Source of the DNA: Corynebacterium doosanense CAU 212 = DSM 45436
GTDB taxonomy: Bacteria > Actinomycetota > Actinomycetes > Mycobacteriales > Mycobacteriaceae
DNA: 64,000 bases
Reading direction: 5' to 3'
NCBI RefSeq assembly: GCF_000767055.1
Contig: NZ_CP006764.1
Span: forward strand, 558,001 to 622,000
Of the stretch, positions 9,335 through 18,803 are shown in pieces. A model generated the notes under the pieces. The model saw only the letters and a program-made list of their open reading frames with translations. It was not told the origin of the DNA and made no database searches. Each line of letters begins with the position of its first letter. The stretch's first letter is position 1. The position numbers and the translations under genes are program-made.

Positions 9335-9368
9335 CCCGCTCTTCCCGGCCACGGCCGGGAAGAGCGGG
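9335..9368 (+). terminator. 15-bp perfect stem-loop between rpsD and rpoA
   Basis: CCCGCTCTTCCCGGC (9335-9349) pairs exactly with GCCGGGAAGAGCGGG (9354-9368) around CACG. Only a weak T stretch follows, so it may act as a partial terminator, an attenuator or an RNase barrier that sets the ratio of rpoA to ribosomal transcripts. Confidence 0.65.
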
Positions 9369-9455
9369 AGGAGTTTCGTTTCACCCTCACGTTCAGTTCA
9401 TTCAGCGCAGTTCCTAGCCGGCGTCAAATAGCGGTCGCCGAAGAAGGAGAAAGAC

Positions 9456-10472
9456 ATGCTCATCTCAGAGCGCCCCACCCTCACCGAGGAGTTCATCGAC
9501 TCCGCTCGTTCGCGTTTCGTCATCGAACCGCTCGAGCCTGGTTTCGGCTACACCCTCGGTAACTCCCTGCGTCGCACGCTGATGTCGTCCATTCCGGGCG
9601 CAGCAGTGACCAGCATCAAGATCGACGGTGTGCTCCACGAGTTCACCACGATCAACGGTGTCAAGGAGGATGTCATCGAGATCATCCTCAACGTCAAGAG
9701 CATGGTGCTGTCCTCCGACTCGGATGAGCCGGTGGTCATGTACCTCTCCAAGGAGGGCCCGGGCGCCGTCACCGCCGGCGACATTCAGCCGCCGGCCGGC
9801 GTGGAGATCCACAACCCGGATCTGCACATCGCGACTCTGAATGAGCAGGCCAAGCTGGACATCGAGCTCATCGTCGAGCGTGGACGTGGCTACGTCCCCG
9901 CCGCCGCGAACTCGACCACGGCGGACATCGGCCGGATCCCGGTCGACCAGATCTACTCCCCGGTTCTCAAGGTCAGCTACAAGGTCGAGGCAACTCGTGT
10001 CGAGCAGCGCACCGACTTTGACAAGCTGGTCATCGACGTGGAGACCAAGAACTCGATTTCCGCCCGTGACGCCCTGGCGTCCGCCGGTGGAACCCTGGTG
10101 GAGCTGTTCGGACTCGCTCGCGAGCTCAACACCGCCGCCGAGGGTATCGAGATCGGCCCGTCCCCGCAGGAGACCGAGTACATCGCCGCCTACGGCATGC
10201 CCATCGAGGACCTCAACTTCTCGGTGCGCAGCTACAACTGCCTGAAGCGCCAGGAGATCCACAACGTCGGTGAGCTCGCAGAGTGCACCGAGTCCGATCT
10301 GCTGGACATCCGCAACTTCGGACAGAAGTCCATCAACGAGGTCAAGATCAAGCTGGCTCAGCTGGGCATCACGCTCAAGGATGCGCCGGAAGACTTTGAC
10401 CCGTCGGAGCTTGAGGGCTACGACGCTGAGACCGGCGGTTACGTCGACCCCAGCGGCGAAGATTCCGAGTAG
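9456..10472 (+). CDS. rpoA: RNA polymerase alpha subunit
   Basis: 338 residues. The N-terminal assembly domain ([40 protein letters not shown] segment near residue 30) and the C-terminal DNA- and activator-binding domain ([35 protein letters not shown]) are both present, followed by a short acidic tail. AAGGAG lies just before ATG 9456. It is part of the alpha operon but separated from rpsD by 130 bases with a strong hairpin. Confidence 0.99.
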   Translation: MLISERPTLTEEFIDSARSRFVIEPLEPGFGYTLGNSLRRTLMSSIPGAAVTSIKIDGVLHEFTTINGVKEDVIEIILNVKSMVLSSDSDEPVVMYLSKEGPGAVTAGDIQPPAGVEIHNPDLHIATLNEQAKLDIELIVERGRGYVPAAANSTTADIGRIPVDQIYSPVLKVSYKVEATRVEQRTDFDKLVIDVETKNSISARDALASAGGTLVELFGLARELNTAAEGIEIGPSPQETEYIAAYGMPIEDLNFSVRSYNCLKRQEIHNVGELAECTESDLLDIRNFGQKSINEVKIKLAQLGITLKDAPEDFDPSELEGYDAETGGYVDPSGEDSE

Positions 10473-10528
10473 AACGCTCACGCGCTCAAAGCACGCCCAT
10501 CATCTGTTTCGCACACGAGGAGTAACAC

Positions 10529-11137
10529 ATGCCTACCCCCAAGAGAGGCGCCCGTATCGGCGGCTCCGCGCATAACCAGAAGAGGATTCTCTCTAACCTG
10601 GCCGCGGCGCTGTTCGAGCACGGTGCAATCAAGACCACCGACGCCCGCGCCAAGCTGCTGCGTCCCTTCGCCGAGAAGCTCATCACCAAGGCCAAGTCCG
10701 GCACCGTCGCCGACCGCCGCCTGGTGCTGGCGCAGGTCCCGCAGAAGGACGTCGTCGCCTACCTGTTCGACGAGCTTGCCCCCAAGTTCGCCGGCCGCGA
10801 GGGTGGCTACACCCGCAGCATCAAGCTGGAGAACCGCTCCGGTGACAACGCCCCGATGACCCAGATCTCCCTGGTTCTCGAGGAGACCGTCTCCACCGAG
10901 GCGACCCGCGCCACCCGCGCGGCAGCGTCCCGCCAGGCGACCGAGGATGCGGACATCGACACGTCCGCGACCCCGGCCTCCGAGGAGAACGTCGCCGTCG
11001 CCGACACCGAGCCCGTCGAGGACGACTCTGCAGTCGCCACCGACGAGCAGGCCGTCTCCGACACCGAGGCTCCGGCCGACGAGCCCGCCGAGGCTCTCGA
11101 CGCGCAGAAGGATGCCGTCGAGGCTGAGGAGAAGTAA
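10529..11137 (+). CDS. rplQ: 50S ribosomal protein L17 with long acidic C-terminal extension
   Basis: 202 residues. The L17 core ([41 protein letters not shown]) occupies about the first 125. The remaining 75-80 residues are rich in E, D, A, T and S and look disordered. L17 lies near the exit tunnel of the large subunit. Acidic tails of this kind occur in several corynebacterial and mycobacterial L17 proteins; their job is unknown. It is the last gene of the operon, with a strong terminator 32 bases after the stop. Confidence 0.97.
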   Translation: MPTPKRGARIGGSAHNQKRILSNLAAALFEHGAIKTTDARAKLLRPFAEKLITKAKSGTVADRRLVLAQVPQKDVVAYLFDELAPKFAGREGGYTRSIKLENRSGDNAPMTQISLVLEETVSTEATRATRAAASRQATEDADIDTSATPASEENVAVADTEPVEDDSAVATDEQAVSDTEAPADEPAEALDAQKDAVEAEEK

Positions 11138-11168
11138 TTCTTCTCGGACGCCCTCCCGGCACCGAATC

Positions 11169-11204
11169 GCCCCGGCCAGGTTTTCCTGGCCGGGGCTTTC
11201 GTCT
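11169..11204 (+). terminator. Rho-independent terminator after rplQ
   Basis: GCCCCGGCCAGG pairs perfectly with CCTGGCCGGGGC around TTTT, followed by TTTCGTCT. It ends the alpha operon. Confidence 0.9.
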
Positions 11205-11236
11205 GTCCGCCCCGCGCGCAGGTAGCGTGTGCAGGC

Positions 11237-12115
11237 ATGTCCACCATGCTCCGGCTGCGCCTCGACCTCGCCTACGACGGCACGGACTTCCACGGTTGGG
11301 CCGCCCAGAAGGACCCCGGCCTGCGGACCGTGCAGGGGGAGATCGAGCGGGCGCTGACGCTGATCCTGCGCACCGAGGCCGCGTTGACCGTGGCCGGGCG
11401 CACCGACGCCGGCGTGCACGCCTCCGGGCAGGTCGCCCACGTTGACGTGCCTGAGTCCGCGCTGTGGCAACGTTCCGTGGACGGCGATCCCTCCCGCCTG
11501 GTCCGGCGCCTCGGGCGGTTCCTGCCCGAGGACATCGCCATCCGCGACATCACCGTCGCGCCGGACGGTTTCGACGCCCGCTTCTCCGCCCTGCGGCGGC
11601 ATTACGTCTACCGCCTCACCACCCATCCTTCCGGCGCGCTGCCCGTGCGCGCCCGGGACACCGCGGTGTGGCGCCGGCCGGTGGATCTCGACGCCATGGC
11701 CCGCACGGCCGCCGCGCTCCTCGGGCTGCACGACTTCGCCGCGTTCTGCAAGGCCAAACCCAACGCCACGACGATTCGAGACCTGGAGTCATTCACCTGG
11801 CGCGACGCCTCCACCGCGACGGAACCGGAGGTCTACGAGGCCCACGTCGTCGCCGACGCCTTCTGCTGGTCCATGGTGCGCTCCCTGGTCGGCGCGTGCC
11901 TGGCCGTGGGGGAGGGGCGTCGCGACGACTCCCTGCCCGCCCGGTTGCTAGGCGAGACCACGCGCTCCTCGGACATCCCCGTGGCACCCGCGAAGGGGCT
12001 CACGCTGACCCGGGTGGACTACCCCTCCGCAGCGGAGCTGGCCGATCGGGCGACGGCGACCCGCGCTCGTCGAGAAGCGAATGTTGCCGACGGGTCCGCC
12101 GAAGCCCCGCGCTAA
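11237..12115 (+). CDS. truA: tRNA pseudouridine synthase A
   Basis: 292 residues. It makes pseudouridine at tRNA positions 38-40. It begins LRLRLDLAYDGTDFHGWAAQ, and the catalytic aspartate lies in AGRTDAGVHASGQVAH near residue 58. The C-terminal half has FAAFCKA and SFCWSMVR-like (AFCWSMVRSLVG) motifs. TAGCGT at 11223-11228 stands eight bases before ATG 11237, suggesting a leaderless mRNA. Downstream is a membrane-protein gene whose -10-like box TAAACT overlaps the truA stop codon. Confidence 0.96.
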   Translation: MSTMLRLRLDLAYDGTDFHGWAAQKDPGLRTVQGEIERALTLILRTEAALTVAGRTDAGVHASGQVAHVDVPESALWQRSVDGDPSRLVRRLGRFLPEDIAIRDITVAPDGFDARFSALRRHYVYRLTTHPSGALPVRARDTAVWRRPVDLDAMARTAAALLGLHDFAAFCKAKPNATTIRDLESFTWRDASTATEPEVYEAHVVADAFCWSMVRSLVGACLAVGEGRRDDSLPARLLGETTRSSDIPVAPAKGLTLTRVDYPSAAELADRATATRARREANVADGSAEAPR

Positions 12116-12165
12116 ACTGTGCCGGGTAATCGCGCGACCGGACAAGAGAAGTACTGAGGACAGTC

Positions 12166-14295
12166 ATGGATACGACGACCATTGCCGTGCTGACGGCAAT
12201 CGGAGTGATTTTTCTCCCCGGTGCCGTCATCTCCTGGGTGTCCGGGGCGAAGCTGCCCTACGCCGCCGTCGCCGCCATTCCCGTGTCCTTCGCCGTTTAC
12301 GGCGTTGCCGGCTGGGTTTTCGGGCTGGTCGACATCCGTTTCGGCGTGCTCAGCGCCGCCCTGTTCGCGCTGTTCGTCACCGTAGTCGCGGCCCTGTGGC
12401 GCTACGGGGCCCGGCGACTGGGGCGCAGATTCCCCGTCCCCGATGCGCCGAGCTGGCGGGTGGGTAGCGCGCTGGATCCCCGGTGGATACTGCCGGCGGC
12501 GGGCGTGGCGGCCGGCTCCACGATGTTCATCACCCGCATGGTGGAGTGGCTCGAGGAGCTGCCCGGCGGTCGGGAGAACATCATCCAGGGCTGGGACGTG
12601 CACTGGCACGCCAATGTCGTGCGTTTCATGATGGACGAGGGCGTGGCCTCGGCGGTCCGCATGGGCGAGCTGCACAACATCGAGACCTCCGCGCCCATGT
12701 TCTACCCCGCCGCGTTCCACGCTGCTGCGGCGCTGCTCGGTCACCTGGCGGGGCTCAGCCCGATCGCCGCGACGAGCATCATGGGCATCGTCATCCCGGC
12801 TGTCGCCATGCCCATGTCGGTGGCACTGCTGGCCTGGAAGATGGTCGGCAACGGCGGGTTGACCGCCCAGATCGCGGCCGGTCTGTCCGCGGTGCTGAGC
12901 TTCGCCCTGCCGGCGGTCATGTGGACCAGCCACTACGTGGGCGCCTGGCCCTACCTCGCTGCCGTTGCGTCGAGCGGCCTCGTGGTCGCCCTGTTCCTGT
13001 CGGCCCCGCGCCAACCGGTGCTCATCTTCGCCGCCGCGCTCAGCCTGACCGGCCTCACCCAGCTGCACCCCTCCGCCTCGACCATCGTGGTTCTGCTCGT
13101 CGGCCTGTACTGGCTGCTGTACCTGGTGTTCGCACCCGCCGACCGGGGCGGGTCACGCTCGCGGCTGCGCGACCTCGCTGTGCTCGCCAGCGCGGGCATC
13201 CTGGGGTTCCTGCTCATGCTGCCGCAGGTCATCGCTGGTGCGGACGATGCGGAGACGCTGGTCACGTGGACCGCCACCGAGGATGTCTCCCGCACGGAGT
13301 CCTGGATCAAGGCGCTGACCATGAACACCCGGCACGTGGAGGAGTTCTTCCCCGGCTACGACCCCACCATTCTGCTGTGGGTCGCCGGGATCGGCGCCGT
13401 GGCGCTGATCCTGTGGCGGCGCAACCTCTGGGCGCCCGTCTTCTGGTTCGTCTCGGTCTGCCTCACCGTGCACGCCCTCAAACCCTTCGACGTTCCCGTC
13501 GTGTCCGACGTGCTCACCCTCATCGGCGGGCTGCACTACGCCACCCCGCACCGTCTGATCATCCCGGTAGCCATGATGGCCACGGCCTTCGCCGGAGTCG
13601 GCCTCGCGGTCGCGCTGCGGCTGATCACCGGTGGCCCGGTCGCGGCCCTGCTCAACCCGGAGAACACCCGCGCCCGCACCCTCACCCGCCGGGCCACGGC
13701 GATCGCCGCCGTCGTGCTGTCCCTCCCGCTGGCCTGGGGTGTCGGGGCCTGGTCCCTGGCGAAGACGGCGGACGGCGCCGAGATCATCCAGAAGTCGCCC
13801 CGCCTGGAGAACCGCATGGTCACCGCCGCCGACGTGCGGGCATGGGACTGGCTGGCGCAGCAGCCCCGCGCCTACGAGGGGTACATCGCCGGCGACCCGG
13901 GTGACGGCTCCGGCTGGATGTACGCCTACAACCGGCTGCCCAGCCTGTACCGCCACTACTTCTGGCCGACCTCCGGACGCGACTCCGCCACCGACCGCAG
14001 CTTCTGGAACGCCAACCTCATCGGCCAGGGTCAGCGAGGGGAGCCCGACGCCACCAACATGGCCGATGAGGCCGTGGAGGAACTGGGGGTCAACTACATC
14101 GTCCTCTCCCCGCACGGCTACTGGGCCACCGATCCTCCCCTCTGGGAGCAGCAGCTCGGCCTGTGGACCGCGAAGGGCGTGACCCCCGTCTACAAGGACG
14201 GGCGGGTGGTCATCTTCGCCGTCGACGACAACTTCACCCTGGCCGAGCTCCGTGAGATGCGCGCGGAGTCCCCGGAACCGCTGCCCCGGAGCTAG
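12166..14295 (+). CDS. Large polytopic membrane protein (DUF6541-like)
   Basis: 709 residues with roughly 12-14 hydrophobic segments across the first 500 residues, starting MDTTTIAVLTAIGVIFLPGA, and a soluble C-terminal domain of about 180 residues. The layout resembles GT-C glycosyltransferases and the DUF6541 family of corynebacterial envelope proteins, including a first large loop with GWDVHWHANVVRFMMDEG. A sugar-transfer role in the arabinogalactan/lipoglycan envelope is an inference only; no GT-C Asp motif could be assigned with certainty. A GAGGA site precedes ATG 12166. Confidence 0.7.
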   Translation: MDTTTIAVLTAIGVIFLPGAVISWVSGAKLPYAAVAAIPVSFAVYGVAGWVFGLVDIRFGVLSAALFALFVTVVAALWRYGARRLGRRFPVPDAPSWRVGSALDPRWILPAAGVAAGSTMFITRMVEWLEELPGGRENIIQGWDVHWHANVVRFMMDEGVASAVRMGELHNIETSAPMFYPAAFHAAAALLGHLAGLSPIAATSIMGIVIPAVAMPMSVALLAWKMVGNGGLTAQIAAGLSAVLSFALPAVMWTSHYVGAWPYLAAVASSGLVVALFLSAPRQPVLIFAAALSLTGLTQLHPSASTIVVLLVGLYWLLYLVFAPADRGGSRSRLRDLAVLASAGILGFLLMLPQVIAGADDAETLVTWTATEDVSRTESWIKALTMNTRHVEEFFPGYDPTILLWVAGIGAVALILWRRNLWAPVFWFVSVCLTVHALKPFDVPVVSDVLTLIGGLHYATPHRLIIPVAMMATAFAGVGLAVALRLITGGPVAALLNPENTRARTLTRRATAIAAVVLSLPLAWGVGAWSLAKTADGAEIIQKSPRLENRMVTAADVRAWDWLAQQPRAYEGYIAGDPGDGSGWMYAYNRLPSLYRHYFWPTSGRDSATDRSFWNANLIGQGQRGEPDATNMADEAVEELGVNYIVLSPHGYWATDPPLWEQQLGLWTAKGVTPVYKDGRVVIFAVDDNFTLAELREMRAESPEPLPRS

Positions 14296-14368
14296 ACCTG
14301 GGATAGTCTTCCCGGAAGATGCCACCCCTCGGGGGAGCGGTGGCGGATTCGTGATCTACGGGGGAGAC

Positions 14369-15601
14369 ATGAGCACACCGCTTCAGCCGACGACCCGCGC
14401 GCAGGTCTCCGGACACCGGTTCCTGCGCCGTCGGGTCGAGCACGGCCTCGCGTTCGGCGACATCCGCATGATCCACGACCCGCTCGCCGCCCGGGCCCGG
14501 GGAATGATCTTCGGCACCGTCGCGGTCGTGCTGGGAATGCTCGGCGCGGGCCTGTTCGCCTGGCTCAACCCGCAGCCCGACCCCGGCGACGCCCCGATAC
14601 TGCGCTCGGAATCGGGTGCATTGTTTGTGCGTATCGACGACCACCTCCACCCCGTCATCAACCTCGCCTCGGCGCGGTTGGCGGTGGGATCGCCGGCGGA
14701 CCCGGTCGCGGTGGGCAGCGACTATCTCGCCGCCGCGGACAAGGGGGTACCCGTGGGCATCAACCCGGCCCCGGGAGTGATCGCTGACCCGGAGGACTCC
14801 TCCCGGATCTGGGCCTCCTGCACGAGCGTCGACGGCGTGATCACCGTCCTCGCCGACGGGGCTCCGGTGCGTCTGCCGGACGGTGGGGCGGTATTGGCCG
14901 AGGGGCCGACCTCCGACTGGGTGCTCACGGCGGACGGGCGGCGCGAGCTCCCCGCGGACACCTTGTCGCAGGGCCGGGTCCTGCGGCGCGGGCTGGGTAT
15001 CACCCCGGAGACCCCTCGCCTGGCGGTGCCTGCGGAAGTGCTCTCCGCGATGACCGAACGCCCGGCCTGGGCGGCGCCCGAACCGCTGCCGACCGTGTTG
15101 ACGGCCGGGGAGCAGTCCTGGGCGCTGAATTCGGATTCTGCGGTGGCGGGACTGACACCGACGCAGGCGGACATCCTCACCGGCCTCGGCGCCGAACGCA
15201 GGGAGGTGGCTGCCCGGGACATCTCCCGGTACGCCGATGCAGTGCCCGTCAACCTTCCCGCCGAAGCACCGGAATTCCTGGATCCCGTCGGATCCCGCCT
15301 CTGCGGTCTGTCTGATGGGACCGTGGGCAGGGACGGGCTGGTACTCGTACCGGGCGCGGTGGCGCTGTCCGGGGACGCGCCGGCCAGCTACTTTGCGGGG
15401 TTGGCGCAGGGTGCTGTCGCGGTGGACTCGGGACACGGGCTCCACGTTGTGTCCCCGGAGGGGATGCGATTTCCTGCCTCGCCCGAGGCGCTGGCCGCGC
15501 TGGGGATCACCGGGGCGGAGGCGGTGGACTGGTCGATCGTCGCCGTCCTGCCCGAGGGGCCGACGCTGTCGGCCGAGTACGCCCGGCGCGCGGTGTACTA
15601 G
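14369..15601 (+). CDS. eccB: Type VII secretion protein EccB (ESX-4 type)
   Basis: 410 residues. A short cytosolic N-terminus with the family motif QVSGHRFLRRRVEHGL is followed by one membrane helix at about 46-68 and a large extracytoplasmic domain of repeat type. EccB is a core membrane component of ESX systems and contacts EccC. ATG 14369 follows a GGGGGAG site; the open frame runs upstream to 14252, but the EccB signature begins here. A GATAGT -10-like box is at 14302-14307. It is the first of the ESX genes, transcribed away from mycP-eccD. Confidence 0.92.
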   Translation: MSTPLQPTTRAQVSGHRFLRRRVEHGLAFGDIRMIHDPLAARARGMIFGTVAVVLGMLGAGLFAWLNPQPDPGDAPILRSESGALFVRIDDHLHPVINLASARLAVGSPADPVAVGSDYLAAADKGVPVGINPAPGVIADPEDSSRIWASCTSVDGVITVLADGAPVRLPDGGAVLAEGPTSDWVLTADGRRELPADTLSQGRVLRRGLGITPETPRLAVPAEVLSAMTERPAWAAPEPLPTVLTAGEQSWALNSDSAVAGLTPTQADILTGLGAERREVAARDISRYADAVPVNLPAEAPEFLDPVGSRLCGLSDGTVGRDGLVLVPGAVALSGDAPASYFAGLAQGAVAVDSGHGLHVVSPEGMRFPASPEALAALGITGAEAVDWSIVAVLPEGPTLSAEYARRAVY

Positions 15602-15682
15602 ATTCTTCCTGGGAGTCCAGACGTCTGGACGAATATCACTCCACGGCGGAACTTTTCCGGCGTGCTAGCGCGTTAGGTAATC

Positions 15683-16117
15683 ATGGCAACGATGCGGCAC
15701 AGGGTCGAGCAGCGCGTGACGCGCCTGGAGGACTATCACCAGAGCCTGAAGACCCGCCGCTACGGCTGGCTCGTGCGCCCGGCGATCCTCGTGGTCGGCT
15801 CGCTGCTGTTTGTCCTGAGCCTCGCGGCGATTCCCCTGCCCGGCCCGGGATGGCTCGGTGTGTTTCTGTCCATCGGCATTCTCTCCCTGGAGGTCAGGTG
15901 GGCCAAGGCCATCCTCCACTGGGGCGTGGGTGTCTACGACAGGTTCTTCACCTGGTTCGACCGACAGCCGCGCGCGACGCGGTGGACGATGATCGCCCTG
16001 CTGCTCCTGCTGTGCTGGTTGACCTTCCTGGCGATCACCTGGGTGACCTGGGGCCTGGGAGGGCTCGACTTCCTGAACCCGGTGCTCGACGACCGGTTGG
16101 GAATGACGAGGTTCTGA
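15683..16117 (+). CDS. PGPGW-motif transmembrane protein (TIGR02611 family)
   Basis: 144 residues. It has two hydrophobic hairpins: the first (about 32-62) contains the family motif PLPGPGWLGVF, the second (about 100-122) is WTMIALLLLLCWLTFLAITW. Function of this actinobacterial family is unknown. It sits between eccB and the convergent mycP, and its last 83 bases overlap the mycP 3' end on the other strand. Whether it takes part in secretion is not known. Confidence 0.8.
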   Translation: MATMRHRVEQRVTRLEDYHQSLKTRRYGWLVRPAILVVGSLLFVLSLAAIPLPGPGWLGVFLSIGILSLEVRWAKAILHWGVGVYDRFFTWFDRQPRATRWTMIALLLLLCWLTFLAITWVTWGLGGLDFLNPVLDDRLGMTRF

Positions 16118-17276
16118 CCGGCCGACCCACCCCCGCGACCGCCAGGCCGGCCACGGCGACCAGGGACAGGCACGCCAGCAGCGACGCCAACCGGGCGCGG
16201 ATCTCTTGACCTGCCGGGGGCGGGGAGGCGAAGGCGAGGTGACGGGGAGTGATCTCGACGTCCGCGGGAGGAACATAGGTCAGCGCCGTGAGGGGATCCA
16301 CCGCCCCGCCGGAGGGCTCCGCCGAGGCGAGGATCTGCGCGCGGATCTCCGCGGCGGAATAGTCGGGGTGGCGCTGCCTGAGTAGGGCGGCGGTACCGGA
16401 CACCACCGGCGCGGCGAAGCTGGTGCCATGGAACTCCCTCGCCTCCCCGGTCTCGGGCTGCACGCCACTGACCCACCCGTTGGCATCCGGGGAGAGTGCG
16501 ACCGGGACCGATGCCGGGGCGGAGACCGCCGGGCGGCCCTCCGGCTCCGGCAGGGAATACTCCGCGATCGTGTGGGTGTTCTCCCGACCGCCGACGCTGA
16601 GCACCGTCGGAGAGTGGGACGGGTAGACGACCGATCCGGGCTGGCACTCCGGCGAGATGTTGCCCGCGGCGGCGACCACCACCGTCTGCTGCGCCTCAGC
16701 CCGGGCGAGGGCGTCGTCGAGGACGCCGGAGTTCAGCCGGATTGCCGTGTCCGGATCCACACACGCGACCACCGAGATGTTGATCACCTGCGCACCCTGG
16801 TCGAGGGCAAGATGCACCGCCTCCGCCAGCGAGGCGAGCGTTCCCCCGGAGCGGCCCTCGGGAGTGTCCGCGTTCTCGACGGCGACGTGCGCGCTGGTCT
16901 GACGCACCGACAGAATCTGCGCACCCGGCGCAACACCCAGGGTCTGACCGGCGATCACCCCGGCGACGATGGTGCCGTGGCCGTCGCAGTCCAGGAGTGG
17001 ATCCGGGGTCTCCCGCGCCACGAGGTCGGCGATGGGCAGCAGCCCGGGAAGCTCGGCGTGGGGCGCCACCCCGGTATCGATGACGGCGACTTTCACCCCA
17101 CTCCCGGTGGCGAGCTCGTGCAGGCTCGTCTCACTGGCGGGTCGGGCAGGTTGTTGCGGTGCGGGCACCGGTACCGGCCGGACACACGGCGTGACCACGG
17201 GCTGGGCCCCGGCATCGGGCAGGCGGCAGGTCAAAGGGAGTAGGAGAAGGGCCAGAACTGTCGACGCCCGTTTCAC
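16035..17276 (-). CDS. mycP: Mycosin, type VII secretion-associated serine protease
   Basis: 413 residues from GTG 17276. A signal peptide (MKRASTVLALLLLPLTCRL) is followed by a subtilisin domain with catalytic Asp67 (VAVIDTGVAPH), His100 (DCDGHGTIVAGV) and Ser286 (HGTSFAAPVVSG). A membrane helix near residue 365-385 and a basic tail end the protein. Mycosins anchor at the outer face of the membrane and stabilise the ESX complex. The start overlaps the eccD stop as GTGA. The open frame extends far upstream, but only as the antisense of eccD. The last 83 bases overlap the PGPGW gene. Confidence 0.93.
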   Translation of the reverse strand: MKRASTVLALLLLPLTCRLPDAGAQPVVTPCVRPVPVPAPQQPARPASETSLHELATGSGVKVAVIDTGVAPHAELPGLLPIADLVARETPDPLLDCDGHGTIVAGVIAGQTLGVAPGAQILSVRQTSAHVAVENADTPEGRSGGTLASLAEAVHLALDQGAQVINISVVACVDPDTAIRLNSGVLDDALARAEAQQTVVVAAAGNISPECQPGSVVYPSHSPTVLSVGGRENTHTIAEYSLPEPEGRPAVSAPASVPVALSPDANGWVSGVQPETGEAREFHGTSFAAPVVSGTAALLRQRHPDYSAAEIRAQILASAEPSGGAVDPLTALTYVPPADVEITPRHLAFASPPPAGQEIRARLASLLACLSLVAVAGLAVAGVGRPVRTSSFPTGRRAPGSGSRALPGPRSPR

Positions 17277-18640
17277 CCCAGTCCCCGAACCAGGGCGAAC
17301 AGCCCGCCCACCCAGGCCGCCAACGGGAGAGCGGCGACGATCGACGCGATCTCCATGCGCTCCCACCACACCGCGGTGGTCGGCTCCACGGTGCTCACCC
17401 GGCCGGCCCAGCCCACGGCGGTGGTGAGCGCAATGACGGTGGCAGCTGCGATGAGCACCGTGGCGGTCGTCGGCTGGGTAGCCGCGGCGAGTACGGCCCC
17501 CGCCATCCCCGCGAAGGCGGTCACTGCCAGCGAGTAGGCGGGCACTGTCGGCCGGTAACGCGCCGCGTGTAACACGGTCGCTCCGGCCGTGGCCAGGGCC
17601 AGCAGCTGTGGGCCGAGCCCGCCGACCCAGGAGAAGGCCAGAAGGGACGGGACCATGACCGCGGCGGTTCCCAGGGCCATCCCGTCCGCCAGCAACCCGG
17701 CGCACCGGGCACGTACGTCCACGTCCGGCTGGTTCCCGTCGGCGATGGACAGATCCTGCCCGGCCGTGGGAAGGCGCGGCACCTCCAACCCGGCCAGCGT
17801 CGTGGCCAGAGAGGGGGTCGCGCTGATGGCCACGAGCCCAGCCACCACGCCCAGGGCGGCAACGACCGACACAGGGGTCGGAGTGGCAGAGCCCGCCGGC
17901 ACGGCGAACCCCAGGCAACAGACGGAGACCAGCAGCGCGGCCGTCGCGGTCGCGGCCAGAAACCGGGACCCCACCGCGCCAAGGGCGGAGAGCAACGTCA
18001 GGGTCGCCACGGTCGTACCAGTCGCGGCCAGGACCACCCAGGCCCATTCCACCCCGGGAACGGGAGCGGAACCTCCCAGGACAAAGGTCGCCGCGGACGC
18101 GGCCGCCAGCAGCGTGATCACGGGCGCGAGCAGCGTGCGCCGGCGGAACCAGATGAGCACCAGCAACGCCGTCCCCGCCCCGGCGGCCAGTGCGTAGGGC
18201 ACGCCGATGAAGGGGAGGAGCAGGACGACCACCAGAATGCTGCCCACCGCGGCCGCACCCGTCAGCGCACCCGCGGCGCCGCTTCCCCGGGAATGGACCA
18301 CCAGCGCCTCGGCCGAATCACGCAGGATGGGGGCGTCGACGGGTTCCGCCGGGCTGAGGATGATCACTGACCCGTGGGTGAGCCCGGTGGCATGCAGCGG
18401 GACGGCCATGTCGATGCCCTGGCCCGCAGCCGTCGACGCCCGCCAGGGCCGGGTGATCTGCGGGGCGCCGCAGAGCTCGGTGATCTCCGGGAGCATCTCC
18501 GAAATCGCGGAAACCGCGGGGACGGACAGATCGACCTCGCGGACGAACACGCCGACATGGGCCCGCACGCTGATGCGCAAGGTGTGGCCGCGGACGTCGC
18601 TCAGCGACACCGAATCATGGCCTGACAAGGACGTGGACAC
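17273..18640 (-). CDS. eccD: Type VII secretion integral membrane protein EccD
   Basis: 455 residues from GTG 18640, which follows GGGGGAG by eight bases; an in-frame ATG at 18709 has no better site. The N-terminal ~100 residues form the ubiquitin-like EccD domain (TLRISVRAHVGVFVREVDLS). The rest has about 11 hydrophobic helices, matching EccD, the most hydrophobic core subunit of ESX channels. It is cotranscribed with mycP (4-base overlap) and divergent from eccC; the start codons are about 160 bases apart. Confidence 0.93.
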   Translation of the reverse strand: MSTSLSGHDSVSLSDVRGHTLRISVRAHVGVFVREVDLSVPAVSAISEMLPEITELCGAPQITRPWRASTAAGQGIDMAVPLHATGLTHGSVIILSPAEPVDAPILRDSAEALVVHSRGSGAAGALTGAAAVGSILVVVLLLPFIGVPYALAAGAGTALLVLIWFRRRTLLAPVITLLAAASAATFVLGGSAPVPGVEWAWVVLAATGTTVATLTLLSALGAVGSRFLAATATAALLVSVCCLGFAVPAGSATPTPVSVVAALGVVAGLVAISATPSLATTLAGLEVPRLPTAGQDLSIADGNQPDVDVRARCAGLLADGMALGTAAVMVPSLLAFSWVGGLGPQLLALATAGATVLHAARYRPTVPAYSLAVTAFAGMAGAVLAAATQPTTATVLIAAATVIALTTAVGWAGRVSTVEPTTAVWWERMEIASIVAALPLAAWVGGLFALVRGLG

Positions 18641-18803
18641 AGTTTTTCTCCCCCGAGTCTGATGCTTTCCACAGACCGGCAGGCCCCCGCCTGCCGATGT
18701 GCTCATCATGGCCTAGGATTCGACCCGTGTCCACAGTTCCGCGTGGATCCGGTCGGGGGGCCGGGCAACTGTGGGGAGCACCTGTACCTGGGGGAGTACC
18801 AGC

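Noticed and set aside
12483..13904. 473-codon frame on the plus strand
   Set aside because: Shifted frame inside the large membrane-protein gene; R/H-rich translation typical of a shadow.
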